Shown here in pieces: positions 11,640-23,857 of a stretch of DNA of 64,000 nt; position 1 is the stretch's first letter; each line of letters opens with the position of its first letter. Source of the stretch: Coffea arabica (lineage: Eukaryota > Streptophyta > Magnoliopsida > Gentianales > Rubiaceae); NCBI RefSeq assembly GCF_036785885.1, contig NC_092322.1:16700466-16764465 (forward strand), given 5' to 3'. The notes below the pieces were generated by a model. That model did not search any database. It was not told where the DNA came from and saw nothing but the letters and a program-made list of their open reading frames with translations. The translations under genes were made by a program, and so were the position numbers.

Positions 11640-13700
11640 AAAGGGAAAGTTCTAAAACTAAAGAAGACTACAATGAATTTGTTATTGATGATGAAGAACT
11701 GCTTGACAATATGTAGGGAGATGATGACAGAAATGGGAAAGATAATAGCTGCCGAGATTTTAACGCAGAAGTTGCGTTAAGAAAACCTAATTTTGAAAGT
11801 TCAGGATAAATTCAAGAACTTATGGGCCTTTGGAGAAGCACTTATGGAACGGAATGTCAGGGAAGGCTACAAAATCAAGTATAAGAAAAATGAAAGAGCG
11901 AAAGTTATAACCATGTGTAAACTGGGTTGTTCCTAAAACACACAAACAAGTCCAATTAAAAAAGAAAGCACTTTCCAGAATAAATCAATACAGGGAGTGC
12001 ATATGTGTAGAAGAGAATACAACAACCATCATGCAAATGCAAGATATTTGAGTAAACAATATCTAGACAAGTTCAGAGATGAACCAAATTCATCTATTGA
12101 AGGATTTGTCAAAACTGTGAAGAGAGAAATTATGGTCAATATAACCAATAGATTGACTTATAAAGCTAGAAGGTTGACAAGAGAGGCATTACAAGGGAAT
12201 GATATGAGACATATCATCAGAGATTATATTGCAAGCTAGTTGATTCGGAATTCTAGTAGCCATATTATATTGCAAGTGGCTAGACTATTTGAGAATGAGT
12301 TCAGGACATTTGAAAGAATGTGCTAGAGTTTAAGTGCAATGAAGAATGGGTTTCTAACTGGTTGTCGATCAATAATTGGATTAGATGGTTACTTTTAAAA
12401 CGCTTATTTGGTAGATAGCTTTTGATAGCTACAAGTAGGGATGGTAATGATAGCATGTTTTTCGTTGCAATTGCTATAGTAGAAACTAAGAGGTATAACT
12501 CATGGAAATGGTTTTTGATGGAGTTGAAAAATGAATTTGGTGTTGAAAATGAAGCTCCATGGACATTTATATCTAATAGGCAAAAAGGGTAAGTGAGTGC
12601 AATTGATGATGTGTTTTTTGAATTAGAGCATAGGTAATGCATTCGACATATATACCAAAACTTCAAACAGAAGTTCAAGGGCAAGGAATTGAAGCAGTAC
12701 TTTTAGGCAGCAGCTTCCACCGGGAACATTCGTGATTTTAGGACTGCGATGGCTAAATTGGAAAGAGCTGATCCAAAGATAAGAAATGCTATTAATGTAG
12801 CTAGTTGGTTAAGTAAGATTCTTGCACATTTGTGGTCTAGATCACACTTCAGCTTCTCATGCAAAAGTGATATTCTTGTTAATAATTTGAATGAATCATT
12901 AAATTCCTACATATTGCCAGCAAGAGATTTTACAATTATCTCCATGTTTGAGTGGATAAAAAGAAAACTAATGTATAGGCTAAATGTGAAAAGGGGAAGG
13001 CATGAAAAAGTATCAAGGGAACCTTTATCAAAACATACAAGAACGACTTGAGAAGAACAAGCTCAATAGCAGGTACTGCATAGTTCATTACTCTTGAAAT
13101 GCTGAGTATGAAGTAGACCGTGGGATAAGAGGATATGTTATTGATATAAGTTGTAGAACATGCATATGTGGATTATGGCAACTAATTGGGATTCCAGGCC
13201 CATATTTTATTGCTTCCATTTAAAGGGATGAATCTGAACTTGAACAGTATGTTGATCCTTGTTATACCAAAGGAATGTGTTTGAGGCCCTACAGCTACAC
13301 TATAGCTCCAATGCACTCTGAAAAGTATTGGGATTCAAAAGGAGCTAAATAGGTACAGCCTCCTTAGATTAGAAAATAACCTGGAAGGCCTAAAAAAGTA
13401 AGAAGAAGAGAATCTGATTAAGCTAAAGGCACTACATGTACCAAAAAAAAAAAAAGACTTGTTGTACATTGTAAGAAGTGTTTTAGGCCTTGACATAATT
13501 CTAGGAGTTGTAAATTCCCAATCCATCCCAAAACTAGGTTTTATAAGGTAAATTATAGTTTTTGTTAGTTTTTAATCAGTGTAACTATCTCTTTTCTATT
13601 TTTTTTCTAAATCTCTAATTAATTTGTTACTATTAAAATAGGCATCAGGTAGAACTGGTGATGTTGGAAATGTAACTAATGATGTTGTCAATGAAACAGG
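11640..13700 (+). pseudogene. Mutator-like (MULE/MuDR) transposase, degenerate
   Basis: Pieces of a plant MULE transposase run in order through several frames. The N-terminal domain ends in a KYKKNERAKV...CKLGC block (about 11875-11930). The segment 11997-12239 contains CRREYNNHHANARYLSKQYL. The core has LDGYFLK (about 12378) and TFISNRQKG (about 12565), followed by a helical region with NNLNESLNSYILPARD (about 12880-12935). A SWIM-type zinc finger (CRTCICGLWQLIGIP, about 13150-13195) follows, then a Lys-rich C-terminus with a CxxC knuckle near 13470. At least seven stops or frameshifts interrupt it. In the core the family's usual ISDRQKG reads ISNRQKG, which would remove a catalytic Asp. I could not find the long terminal inverted repeats or a 9-bp duplication, so the element ends are unknown. 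Confidence 0.8.
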
Positions 13701-14006
13701 TATTGCAAGTTATATCTTAGTGGTTGCTAAACTTTTTGAGTAGAAACTTATCTATGTACCACCTTATTTTGTTTTGTAAAAACTGATTGATGTATTACTA
13801 GATTTTAGTGAACTTCTGGACCACTTTTGGTTTGTCACATGAATTCAAAGTTCAAGTTATGACTTCTAGGCATTTTTTTTGTCAAATTTGATGTATGTCA
13901 CTTTATCAAAATTCTGTATTATATTATGCACTAGAATTTACTTTGGTACTTCATGCCATATGAAAATCTTGTCTGACCATTTACATCAATTGAGTATCAA
14001 AATAGG

Positions 14007-14290
14007 TTCATTCATTCATTGAAGATAAAATCATAAAAAAGTAATTCATTTGAAGACAATGGGTCCAGAGTTACAGCATTTTCATAGCCATAATTCATCT
14101 GATATGTTTCACTAGGACATCAAAAAAAAGGGAATGATAGCACAATATTTTTATTTCAAGCATTCATTCATTAAAGACAACAAAGTAATTCATCTGAAGA
14201 TAATGGGTTTAGAGTTACAGCATTTTCATAGCCATAAATCATCTCATATGTTTTCACTTGAACATTAAAACAAGGAATGATAACACAGAA
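14007..14290. repeat. Tandem duplication, about 150-bp unit, two copies
   Basis: The segments about 14007-14150 and 14158-14290 share long stretches, including AGAGTTACAGCATTTTCATA and the flanking CATTCATTCATT. The second copy overlaps the 3' end of the GRF zinc-finger remnant on the minus strand. Confidence 0.75.
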
Positions 14291-14625
14291 ATAGAAAAAC
14301 AAGCAACCATACAAATCTTCATGACTCCTAAGGTTTCTTCAATGCTTTTCATTTTTCTCAAATATAAACAATTATCCACACGCAAGCTTTCCAAATCTGA
14401 ACCATCAATACTTGATTCCCCACTAAAAATTTCTCTGCTTATAATATTAAAATCACTGGTGTAATTTGGTCTTGCTCTCCTTGTTGGATTGCACCATGAA
14501 AAAAATTCACTAGTTTTTTGTCGCACAAAAAAAAATACAACCTTCCCTTCAAAGGTTTTTTGGATTCAACAATCTTTACCACTGCTTTTCTTTCGTATGC
14601 ACACAATACTGGTATTGGTACCTTA
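14254..14625 (-). pseudogene. GRF-type zinc-finger protein remnant
   Basis: On the minus strand the translation contains VESKKPLKGRLYFF (about 14515-14560) followed by EFFSWCNPTRRARP (about 14460-14510). This is the pattern of plant GRF zinc fingers: a Cys pair, then KGRLYxxCP, then CxFFxW. A Leu/Ile/Val-rich hydrophobic tail (about 14256-14310) ends it, as in many small plant GRF proteins. Two of the zinc-binding Cys positions are missing or changed, and the region upstream is out of frame, so it is probably not functional. It lies just past the MULE remnant and could be a passenger of it. Confidence 0.5.
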
Positions 14626-14649
14626 GGTCTTGAGTGCTTCCACTAGCAC

Positions 14650-16175
14650 TGCTTGAGCATGGCATCTAGAGTTTATTGAAAATTTCTTTTAATAAACCAA
14701 TCGACCATATTTCAGGAAAAAAGAAAAGACTGCATCTTGAAATTATAGCTTACCTCCGGATCTCCTTCTTTCTAAATCTAGGTTTGGTTTCTTGAATAAA
14801 TGGAGTGCCTCTATCAAAATTCAATAGAAAGTGAGGTGAAATAATTTCATTTCATAAAAAGAGAGTTGGAGTAGAGATTTGAGGCTTTCTTAGGTGCGTT
14901 AAAATAGTTAGGGGTAATGTGGAAATATTTCTTATTGCTACCAACAGTACAATCACATATATGCCACATATTAGCTAGGAATTGTGATGATGGATGATTT
15001 TTGTCTATTTGACACTTCAACCCAATCCACAAGGGAATTATGTATAGTTTTTAAAATCATAAAGGATTATGTGGTTTAGCGAGAAACCACAAGGGGGTAA
15101 AGTGTATTTCACCCAAAATCAAAAGTTGATGATAGTTAGTTGCTAGAATTAAAATTTTGAGGCACAAAGTCCAATGCCCGAATAGTTGAGGGGTGCAAAG
15201 TGCAATTAATCCAAACTGAACTTCCTCTTTGTATATATGGTTTTTTTTTAACCGGTGCAATCTTTATATTCATTAGTATATATAATTCACACCTAACTTG
15301 AATTTGTTATATAAATACATACACTAACAATTACTTTTCTCCTTTGCATTTATAAACTTTCTTGATTTAATTCTACTTTTCTGAAAACTTAATATTTGAA
15401 CTCTATAGTATCGAGTGCCCTATTTAGTGAGCTGCTGAAGTTTAATTTTCATAAGAAAAATTCAAATTACATAAAATTGAAATAAAGAGACACATGTCTA
15501 ATATATGTATGTGTGTGTATTCAACTTGACACAATTTTGTTGTCTCAAATTACCATATGTATGTAAATTGACGTGTAGAAAAGAGCTTCTTTATGCAACT
15601 CAATCTAATCATTTCATATTAGAAAACAAGCACATTTTTTGAAATAATCTTCTTATTGTCAAATCTATCTTTTCAAATTAGTAGTGTTGCATGAATTCCA
15701 TGTATTTTTCTTGTTTTTAATATCTCATGGATATAATTTTCAAGTTAACGATCTTTAATTGCACAATAAACAAATTTTCAGCACATTGTTATTGCTATAT
15801 GGCTTCAATTACAAATAGTGTTAGCAAAATTAATGAGATAAAAAAATAGTACAAATTAATGATAATATATTATTTTATCGTTGCTACATTATCTTGGCAC
15901 CTTTTGACTATTTTTAGCACATTGTCATTGATTTATTAGGTCCTTTATGCTATTAATTTTGCTAAAGTTGTCATTAATTTAATTTGAATGGAACAAACTT
16001 AGGAGTTTAGAATGCAAAGTATATAAAATTGAGAGTTTAGGATGCAAAGTAGGAAAATGATGCAAGTTCAAGGTTGCAAAGTGGAGCTAATCTATAATGG
16101 ATATACCATTTTTGGCAAAAGATGCACATTTGTTACAGAAAAAAAAATCCTATAGAGTCCACTTTTATTTTATAA
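14650..16175. other. AT-rich intergenic DNA
   Basis: No gene is recognised. Short repeats of the type 'GGGTGCAAAGTGCAAT' occur near 15190 and 16020-16090. Confidence 0.4.
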
Positions 16176-16887
16176 GGGTTAATACAATTTATCTCCTTAG
16201 GGCATATTCTGATTCTCATTGTATCCCTTAACCTTTACTTTTTATTGCTTAACCCCCTAAGAGACAAAAGTACCCCTCTATATGCTAAGTTTTTATTTTC
16301 AAATTTTCTACTTCCTTTAAACATTGAATTTTAATATGTGGTTTGTTTTTGACTATCCTAATTGATGGCGGTAAAGTTTCACATGAAATTAGTATAAATA
16401 TTACAGAATACACTAAAAATTTAATAGTTAAAAAAAATAAACGAAAGATCCTAATAAGCTAAAAAATCATTAAAGGAAAAAAAATAAAAATCTATAATAC
16501 TTGTTATGTGAATGTGCCATTGTAAAAATAGAAATTGAATTTGAATCCAATAATTAGAAAATGGAAGTATAATTTTTTGTTAATTTCTTAAATTGGAGAA
16601 TAGATGAAATCAATTTGTAAAAAAAAATATAGTTTCTTTAATTTTGTGAATTAGACAATGGATAGCCTTTTTTTTTTTGTTAAACAAATCCTTTTTACAA
16701 AGTTTGTAATATATAAAATTTTAAAAAAAAAGAAACTAATTTGGAATAGAGAAGAGGATAGAGACAAAAAAATCAACATAGTAGAGGAGTGTTTTTGTCT
16801 CTCAGAAGGTTGAGTAACACAAAATAAATGTTAACAGGTAAAGTGAGAAACAAAATATATCTTAAGGGGATAAATTGTAATTAACCC
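16176..16887. mobile_element. MITE-like element, 712 bp, with terminal inverted repeats
   Basis: The left end GGGTTAATACAATTTATC is matched in inverse by GATAAATTGTAATTAACCC at the right end, and the similarity continues about 27 bases inward. The interior is AT-rich and non-coding. I see no clear target-site duplication, so the superfamily is open. Confidence 0.7.
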
Positions 16888-17518
16888 ATCCTACAACGAG
16901 TGCATAGAGCATAAGGACCTTTCGAATATTATTACATTTATTCATTTCCATTAAGGGGGTACGTTTGGTTCTATAGAATTAGAAATGAATTAGAATTGAA
17001 ATTCTATAGAATTAGAATTCTATGAATTGGAATTCCAAGTCATTTCAATTCTTTCGTTTGGGAAATGCATAGAATTGATACGGAATTTATTTGAAATTCC
17101 AAATTCTTTGTTTGTATGACAGAAGAATTCATTAGGAATTAGAATTGTTTTCATGAAACATTTGCTTACATAAAATTTTTCTTTTTTTTTCTTTTTTATA
17201 TAATAATTTCTTTTTTTTCTTACATTTAGCTAATTTTTACTAAAGATTTAAAAGAAAGAACCAATTTGTGCCTTTAATAATTTATTTTTTCCCACTCTCA
17301 TATCAATTTCTTTGGTGAACATTTCCAGACTTAGGTTGTGCTAAGCATAGCATTAACGAGACGTGTCATATTGACTGCCTTCTTTTGTTCAAGTATGGTA
17401 TAGATATTGGCATCCAACCAAAACTGGACCTCACCCCCTTAAAAGTAAATCCCCAATGACACTAGCATATTTCTTAAAACATGGTAGAATACTAGACAGT
17501 GAATTAGTCACTAATTAA

Positions 17519-17958
17519 CTCAAATAGTACGTTTGTAAAACAATTTAATTAACATTCTCAACAAATAAATTCAGTTTACTATTCGAATTCTGAATCTAAC
17601 AGTTGATGGTGGAAAAGGGTGTGGAGAAAGGTGGAAGGACCAAAAAGAAAAAAAAATCCAACATGCCTGAGTTATACTGGACACTATTTTTTTTATTGCG
17701 GACTGCAAGCAGTAATTCAAAAAAATAAGGATCCAATGGCTAGTAAAGGAGCCACTGACTGCATGAAAAAGACGAAGCACTGTCAAAGCTTATTTTATCA
17801 CCCTTTTAATACGTGTTGATACTCGTATGCATACTTGCTACTGCTGCTATTTCTGCAGTCCAGCAGTGCACTACACCTCCTCTTCATGTAGGGTAGTGCA
17901 GCATTTGGAGGCACGCCACATCCACATTGTCAATTGTTTTACAAACGTACTATTTGAG
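17519..17958. mobile_element. Nested TIR element with perfect 27-bp inverted repeats, 440 bp
   Basis: Positions 17519-17545 (starting CTCAAATAGTACGTTTGT) are the exact reverse complement of 17932-17958. The interior has no coding potential. No target duplication was recognised, but perfect ends of this length suggest a young MITE. Confidence 0.75.
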
Positions 17959-19599
17959 AAAGAACGCAAAGGTTCATGCAGCTAAAGGACAAGTCAGGGC
18001 ATCAACACAGGCAGCTATGTTAATCTCAATATCTAAAATGCTATTTCATCAGACAAAAGATCCAATGTCCCATTCTTATCATCTCAAAAACAGATAGAAA
18101 ATAGCTGAAATACTCCCTCGAATCTTTCTATAATCTTGTTTTGATCCATTACATAAAAAACAAAGAACTCATCAGAATTTAAAAAGTCATGGATACACGA
18201 TGGAGTAGTAACAACTTCTACTTGCTCTACTTGGGCTTCCAGCAATCAGCTCAACTTCTTCTACAAAAATAACTTCAACTGGAGATTACCCAAAAAAAAA
18301 TCAATTACCAATGTGCATCAATAGCCAATCCTTTTTTAAAGTCATCTCCGAGACCAGAAAAAGTGTCATACTTTGTCCTGTCATTCATAAGTGAAATACC
18401 CTTTGCCTTTCCTTTTTGACTGAGATGTTGCTTCAGATGCCATATCTAAGGCAAATATGCACCAGAAAAACATCACAATGTCATGTTCTTAAGAATAGAT
18501 TCAACAGCCACTGCATTATAGAATTAAAAGTGAGAGGCAAATATGCAACAGAAAAATCCATACATATGTTAAATGAAGAACTTATGCTGACTTATTTGGA
18601 CGGAACCTTTTTGTAAAAGCAAATTGGAGATGTTGCTAAGATCATCACTTATGTGCACAAAATAGTTTGGAGATGTCCTAAACTTATTCTAGTGACTTAA
18701 AGCTTCTACTGGTAAGGATTTTCCAGCACACTGCAACAAAAGAAAGAAACAGAAAAGTCCCGACAAAGCTTTCTTTCTAGAAACAAGACTAATTGGCTAC
18801 GAGAAACATCAGAATCCTTCTAAAGCCTTCTATGAGTCTCATCAAAAGGAAAGATTTAGTAGAGTCTCATTTAGAGGGAAGCTCTAATGGAGTTGCATCC
18901 TTAAAATTATCGATGGATAATCAGCTGAAATTCTACATAACACAAGAATTTAGTGTACTTCAAACCAAGAAGAATTAAACAAGAACAAGTTTCCGTAAAT
19001 CATATGAGACATTAATCTTATCTAGATGATAGAGAAATAATATACATTGCAGAATATTGATAATTTACTAGAACACTGCTTGCACAAAATACAGGATATG
19101 AAGCAGACATGAACCACAACAAAGCTAAATATTTCATCTTTCAGTGTAGAATCCAAATGCAGTATCAATTTGTGGTTCCACAATGCAAAAGCTTCTAATA
19201 GATCTCAAAAAACCATTTTAAGGAAGACATACGAGATTACCCCTTTCATCTTCATCACCAATATGATTTTAAACTAACATTATATATTCCAACAAGCTAA
19301 AACTTGGACTCGATTTAACTAATTGAACTCAAACCCAAAATAAGAAAAAGGAAACAAACGATCAACTTGTGCTTTTTTTTTTTTTAATCCTTATTAACAG
19401 CATAAATCTAGAAGCCAAAAATACTAGAGCAAAATATCAGAAAATACAAAAAAAAAATTGCTGTTTGATTGGCAAAAATTTAGACAAATTTACCTTCACA
19501 AAACAAAACAAACCATTGCAATGTATCCAATGAAAAAAAAAGCTATGTAATAAAGCCCATAACCAATGATTAATTGAAAAAATTTCAAAGATCGAGTTA

Positions 19600-20080
19600 C
19601 CTTTCACAAGCCCTAAATGTGTCTGAAATTTGGGGAAAGCGGGAGAGCTGAAGGAGAGAGCTCAGAAAATAAGGATGGGAGGAATAAAAATGATTACAGC
19701 AGCAATGGAGGAGCGGCAGAGGCTACCAAACTGATTGAGCCATATCCTTGTGAACTTGGTACTGGCTATGGTCAGCCTTGTTTATCTACGAAATTCGCAT
19801 GGCGCAGCCCATATCACTTATAGCCACTGGATTTGAGCCAATTTACAGAAAGAAACCCTATAATTTCACTCTTAACATGCGTAAATGAAAGTAGATGTTC
19901 AATGCTGGGAAAAGGCAGAGGAGGAAGATGAGTAAGAGGAGAGACAAGGCGTCAGCAATGGAAGTATAGGTGGAGGCAGAGGAGGAAGTATGGGAGGAGA
20001 AAGAGCTGCAAAAGAAACGGTGGTTGGTCTGTGACAAGAGATAGAGAGAGGACTTTCATTTTCAGTTATGTTTTTGTTGA
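19600..20080 (-). other. GC-richer, 5'-exon-like segment inside the Harbinger-like element
   Basis: On the minus strand this stretch reads like a leader: pyrimidine-rich CTCCTC/CTTCC tracts, then a region ending ...GCTTGTGAAAG followed by GTAACTCG, a possible splice donor near 19600. No long reading frame is present and no protein family is recognised. It may be a captured promoter or 5' exon of a host gene. Confidence 0.3.
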
Positions 20081-20335
20081 TTATATAGAGACCCGTTTCA
20101 CTGATTTAATCCATCTAGGATCCGCGTACTAACCCGAATAGGAGGTGAAATTATGGAATTGGAATTGTAATTCTTAGGTCCTACCAAAGAATTGAATTTG
20201 TGGAATTGATGGCCCGTAGAATTCGAATTGAATTCTAATTCTCTGGCATTGATAGTGTCCAAACCGAAGATTTGGAATTGGGACTTCAATTCTAATTCTA
20301 AGCCTCCAATTCTGTGGAAACCAAACACACCCTAA

Positions 20336-21876
20336 GGGTAATTACATGGAATGTTCTTACTAGTAAGGGCACTTTCGGTTTAGCCCATTCAACCCAAGAA
20401 CAGTTATTTTGCGTTGATGGTTTCAAGTCGGAGATGCTTTCAAGTCATGCAACCAAAGAGAATATCGTGAAATGACCAGATTATCCTAAAAAAGTACATA
20501 AATTAACAAGAAACCCTCTATAAAGCAAATATTTACATTTTGCTTTTTCCAGTTGGCAGGAACTTGTAATTGTGCTTTCTTCTAGAAATGTAGGGGGCAA
20601 AGTGTATATTCTTCAGGTTTAGAGGGCAAAGTGGAATTACTTCTAGGAGCCAAAGTGTCATTAATTCTTAGTTTGATGACACTTTGCCATAGTCACTATG
20701 AAGAGTTTATTCTTTAGAAATGAAGTTGTTATGATTTTGACTCAAACTAGAAATTTCCTATATATGGTGGAAACTCTTATGGTCAAGCACAAAAGAATTA
20801 CCCTGTCAACCCGTTTACTGAACAAAACAGCAACCAATTAAAATGACTTACAAGATGCTTTGGATAACCACATAATCCATTCAGCTTTGAATTGTATAAT
20901 GACGAGAACCATGTTAGAATTGAAGTTCATATATGTTTTGGTATGAAAGTTAGCTTATGAAATAATTAGAATAATCCAAGCAGTATATAAAGAAAGAAAG
21001 AGAAGGACGAGTATTGAAGTTCATATATGTTAGAATAATCCAAACCAAACTAATTACATTTTAACAATTAGATTAAAATCGGTATGAAAGTTAGCTTAGG
21101 AAATAGAGAGTTATGTTGTGTTTCAGTATGAGAATTAGAATAGCATTTTTTTTTCTTCTTTACTAAGTTTTTTTTTTCAGATAAACAAGTGGCTGAACCT
21201 CCCAAAATAAATATCACTTTAGGCACATAATTTGAGATAATTTTTAATTAAAGGTCTTTGTGTTACTAAATGCTATAGTTTTATATCAAATAAAATTGAT
21301 GTTATGTATTTATGTTGTCATAAAACAATCGGGTTATAATTTTTCAATGGCGGTGTTAGTAGATTACATTCACCGCTTATAATTTATAGTTGAGTGGTGG
21401 ATACACTATTGTGAATTTGTAGAGACATATTTTGAATTCTAACGTCTAAGCTTTCAAGGAGATTTTTTTTTTTTTTAATAGAAAAGCATTGACCCAAGGG
21501 CATCTCAAACATGGCCAGGTTCCTAAAAACCCATCGAGTTGTGTTTGTCTGGTCATATTAGGATTGTAAACCAAACGAGTAGTTGACCAGTAGAACTGCT
21601 AGGCCAGACCAAATTCAATGACCATGGAGTCAATGAGACCTAAGTTGAAAAAAAACGCTCAAAAGTTGGGTAATATTACAAAGGGAACATACTGATAATT
21701 TTGAATATACTTGGAAAATGTAAAATTTATAAAGTGGTCTATCTTTTTTCACCTCATGTTTTTGTTTTATGTTTTTTTGAAAAGCACATCACATTTTATG
21801 TTGATTGAGAAATACTTGTTTGAAGATGATTGTTTGCAGTTTCTTAGGTCCCTTGGTATGTTTGTAATATGATACT
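20336..21876. other. AT-rich intergenic DNA
   Basis: No gene is recognised. A 'GGGGGCAAAGTGTATATTC' type repeat lies near 20590-20670. Confidence 0.4.
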
Positions 21877-21998
21877 ATGAGAAGCAATGATTGAGCCAAG
21901 AGGGGCATAAACCCCTTAAGTTTTGAAAGTTTTAATTCATAATGTGTAAATATATGTGTAAACCCCTAATTTTTTGTAATTTTAGTTTATATTATAAG

Positions 21999-22002
<4 letters not shown>

Positions 22003-22035
<33 letters not shown>
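22003..22035. repeat. (TA)n microsatellite
   Basis: About 16 TA units inside the hAT remnant. Confidence 0.9.
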
Positions 22036-22038
<3 letters not shown>

Positions 22039-22220
22039 TTAGCCATCTTTAAATTAATTTTTTTCTTCAAAAAAGTTATTTATTTTTATTGTGCTAATTA
22101 TTTAACTTCAAAAAATTAAGCATATAATTTGATGATCTATAGTAAATTGACCAATTTGATATATTATAATAAAAGACCCAATTTATAATTATCAATAGGC
22201 TAAAACAAAAATAATTACTG

Positions 22221-22493
22221 TTGGCCTATATACAAATATACAATGTGGCCCAATTGATTAAAGTTGCTCTCGCTCTTCTTGTATCAACTGCAACTACAGA
22301 ATATGCATTTTCAATTATGAAGATAATCAAGACAAAGCTCCAAAAAAAGATGGAAGATAACTTATTGAATAATTACCTAACTGTGTATATGGAAAAGGAA
22401 GTTGTTGGAAAATTTAGCACTGATTCAATCATAGATGAATTTAGTTTTATGAAAGAATGTAAAGCTCAATTTACTTTTAAGAAAAGAAGTTGA
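22221..22493 (+). pseudogene. hAT transposase C-terminal dimerisation domain (TTF/ZMYM1-like), truncated
   Basis: The 90-residue frame contains LALLVSTATTEYAFSIMKII and then KLQKKMEDNLLNNYLTVYME. This is the conserved hAT C-terminal dimerisation signature (the Pro of the usual LPVSTATTERSFS is replaced) as found in plant TTF-type zinc-finger/ZMYM1-like transposase proteins. The frame ends naturally at a stop after a Lys/Arg-rich tail. The zinc finger and catalytic region (several hundred residues) are absent, so it cannot be active. It lies inside an element with hAT-type ends, which fits. Confidence 0.8.
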
Positions 22494-22983
22494 AATTTTA
22501 AGATATGTTAACATAACTTTTATCTTTTTTTTTAATTGAAAATAGTTATATTTATATTGCATAGTTATATATTTTTTTAAGGGCAAAAAACCTCAGTGGC
22601 CACTAAACTATTGGTAGGATCATGTTTTGGCCATCAAACTATTTTTCATCAATAATTGGCCATTAAACTATATTGCATGGTTATATATATATTTTTAAAA
22701 CAGTGACATATTGGAGCATCTTCTCATAATGTGCAACTTGGGTGGTTTATGATATTTTAAGATATTTAATCAAAGGTAATTTCTTGTCTTAATTTTCGTT
22801 ATGACTATATTGCATATTTATGGAATGGACATACCTTTATAATTAAAGTTAATAATTGATATTTTTAGATGTCATATATTTAAATAGATGAAAATTATTT
22901 TGAACATAACATATTAAGATAATTTTGTTAGGAAAAATTTTGGTCCCCCAAAGAAAAGTCCTTGCTCTGTCACTGATGAGAAG

Positions 22984-23850
22984 ATATTAGCCATGAAATA
23001 AAAGTGACAAATTTTATTTAAATCTAATTTGACATTTTGAACGCAATTTTCTTGATTTATGATTTGTAAAGATTCAATGCTCCGAATGACTATCCATAGC
23101 TAGTACACACGAAACCAAGCAGTAGATTAGCATTTCTGTTAACTTAATTGACCAGTTCTTTTATTTAAAATATAATGTATATGCTTGAAATTTTGAAAAT
23201 AGAAGCAAAAAACATCAAATGATACATATTAGAGAGAACAAAGTGTGGCTATTTATCGGAGGCTTCATTTGTAATTGAGAAATTATGCGTTCGAATCATT
23301 AAGGAAATGAGTGGAGAATCACTATTGATCCTCTTTTGAATGGAAAAAAAAAAAAGAAAAAGATACATATTAGAGCATGCATGTGCTCGCCAACAAAATG
23401 ATCTTCTAACTAGAAATGTTTCTTCGTATTTTAACCTAAAAGTGCATGATTCACTTTCCATTGAAATCTCAAATTATAGATAAAAGGGACTGTTCCATGT
23501 ATTTATTATACCACTATTCAAGTGCAATGAATTCTAAAAGGGAAGCAGCTAGTTTCATTTTAGTAATTTCCACAATAATTAAAATACAATGAACTTCATA
23601 CTAGAAAAGAAGGTATGATGGAAATGATGAATATTTAAGACCGCAAAGATGTAACACTCCAAAGTAGCCAAGAGTCACCCTAGGTACATGTACAAAGTGT
23701 ATATAATAGATAGATATAGCTTGGAACATCTTTTTTTTTTTCTTAATCAAAAAATTATTTCTCAATTAATCTTAGTTCACGAATTTTCAAAATCCTCAAC
23801 AGCCAAGTTTTGAAGGTGGTAACGCAAAAAATATCACAAAAATTTGCAAT
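22984..23850. other. AT-rich intergenic DNA
   Basis: No gene or element boundary is recognised. Confidence 0.4.
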
Positions 23851-23857
23851 ATTTTAG

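Larger units (their letters stand above)
16955..20332. mobile_element. Non-autonomous PIF/Harbinger-like TIR element, about 3.4 kb
   Basis: The left end GGGGGTACGTTTGGTT pairs with the right end AACCAAACACACCC, read inversely as GGGTGTGTTTGGTT. Each end carries subterminal AATT-rich arrays (GAATTAGAATTC type). The flanking trinucleotide is TAA on both sides (16952-16954 and 20333-20335), as for PIF/Harbinger insertions. No transposase was recognised inside. The interior holds a smaller TIR element (17519-17958) and a GC-richer stretch near 19600-20080. Confidence 0.65.
21885..22975 (+). mobile_element. hAT-family transposon remnant, 1.09 kb, 8-bp target duplication
   Basis: The ends are CAATGATTGAGCCAAG (left) and CTTGCTCTGTCACTG (right), imperfect inverted repeats of the CAGTGRCRGAGC type. 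The flanks carry the same 8 bases, ATGAGAAG, at 21877-21884 and 22976-22983; 8 bp is diagnostic for hAT. The inside keeps only the transposase C-terminus (22221-22493) and a TA microsatellite, so the copy is deleted and non-autonomous. Confidence 0.8.

Noticed and set aside
22590..22690. 'CCACTAAACTATTGG / CCATCAAACTATT' repeats considered as a separate MITE
   Set aside because: They lie inside the hAT element at 21885-22975 and no matching inverted partner was found.
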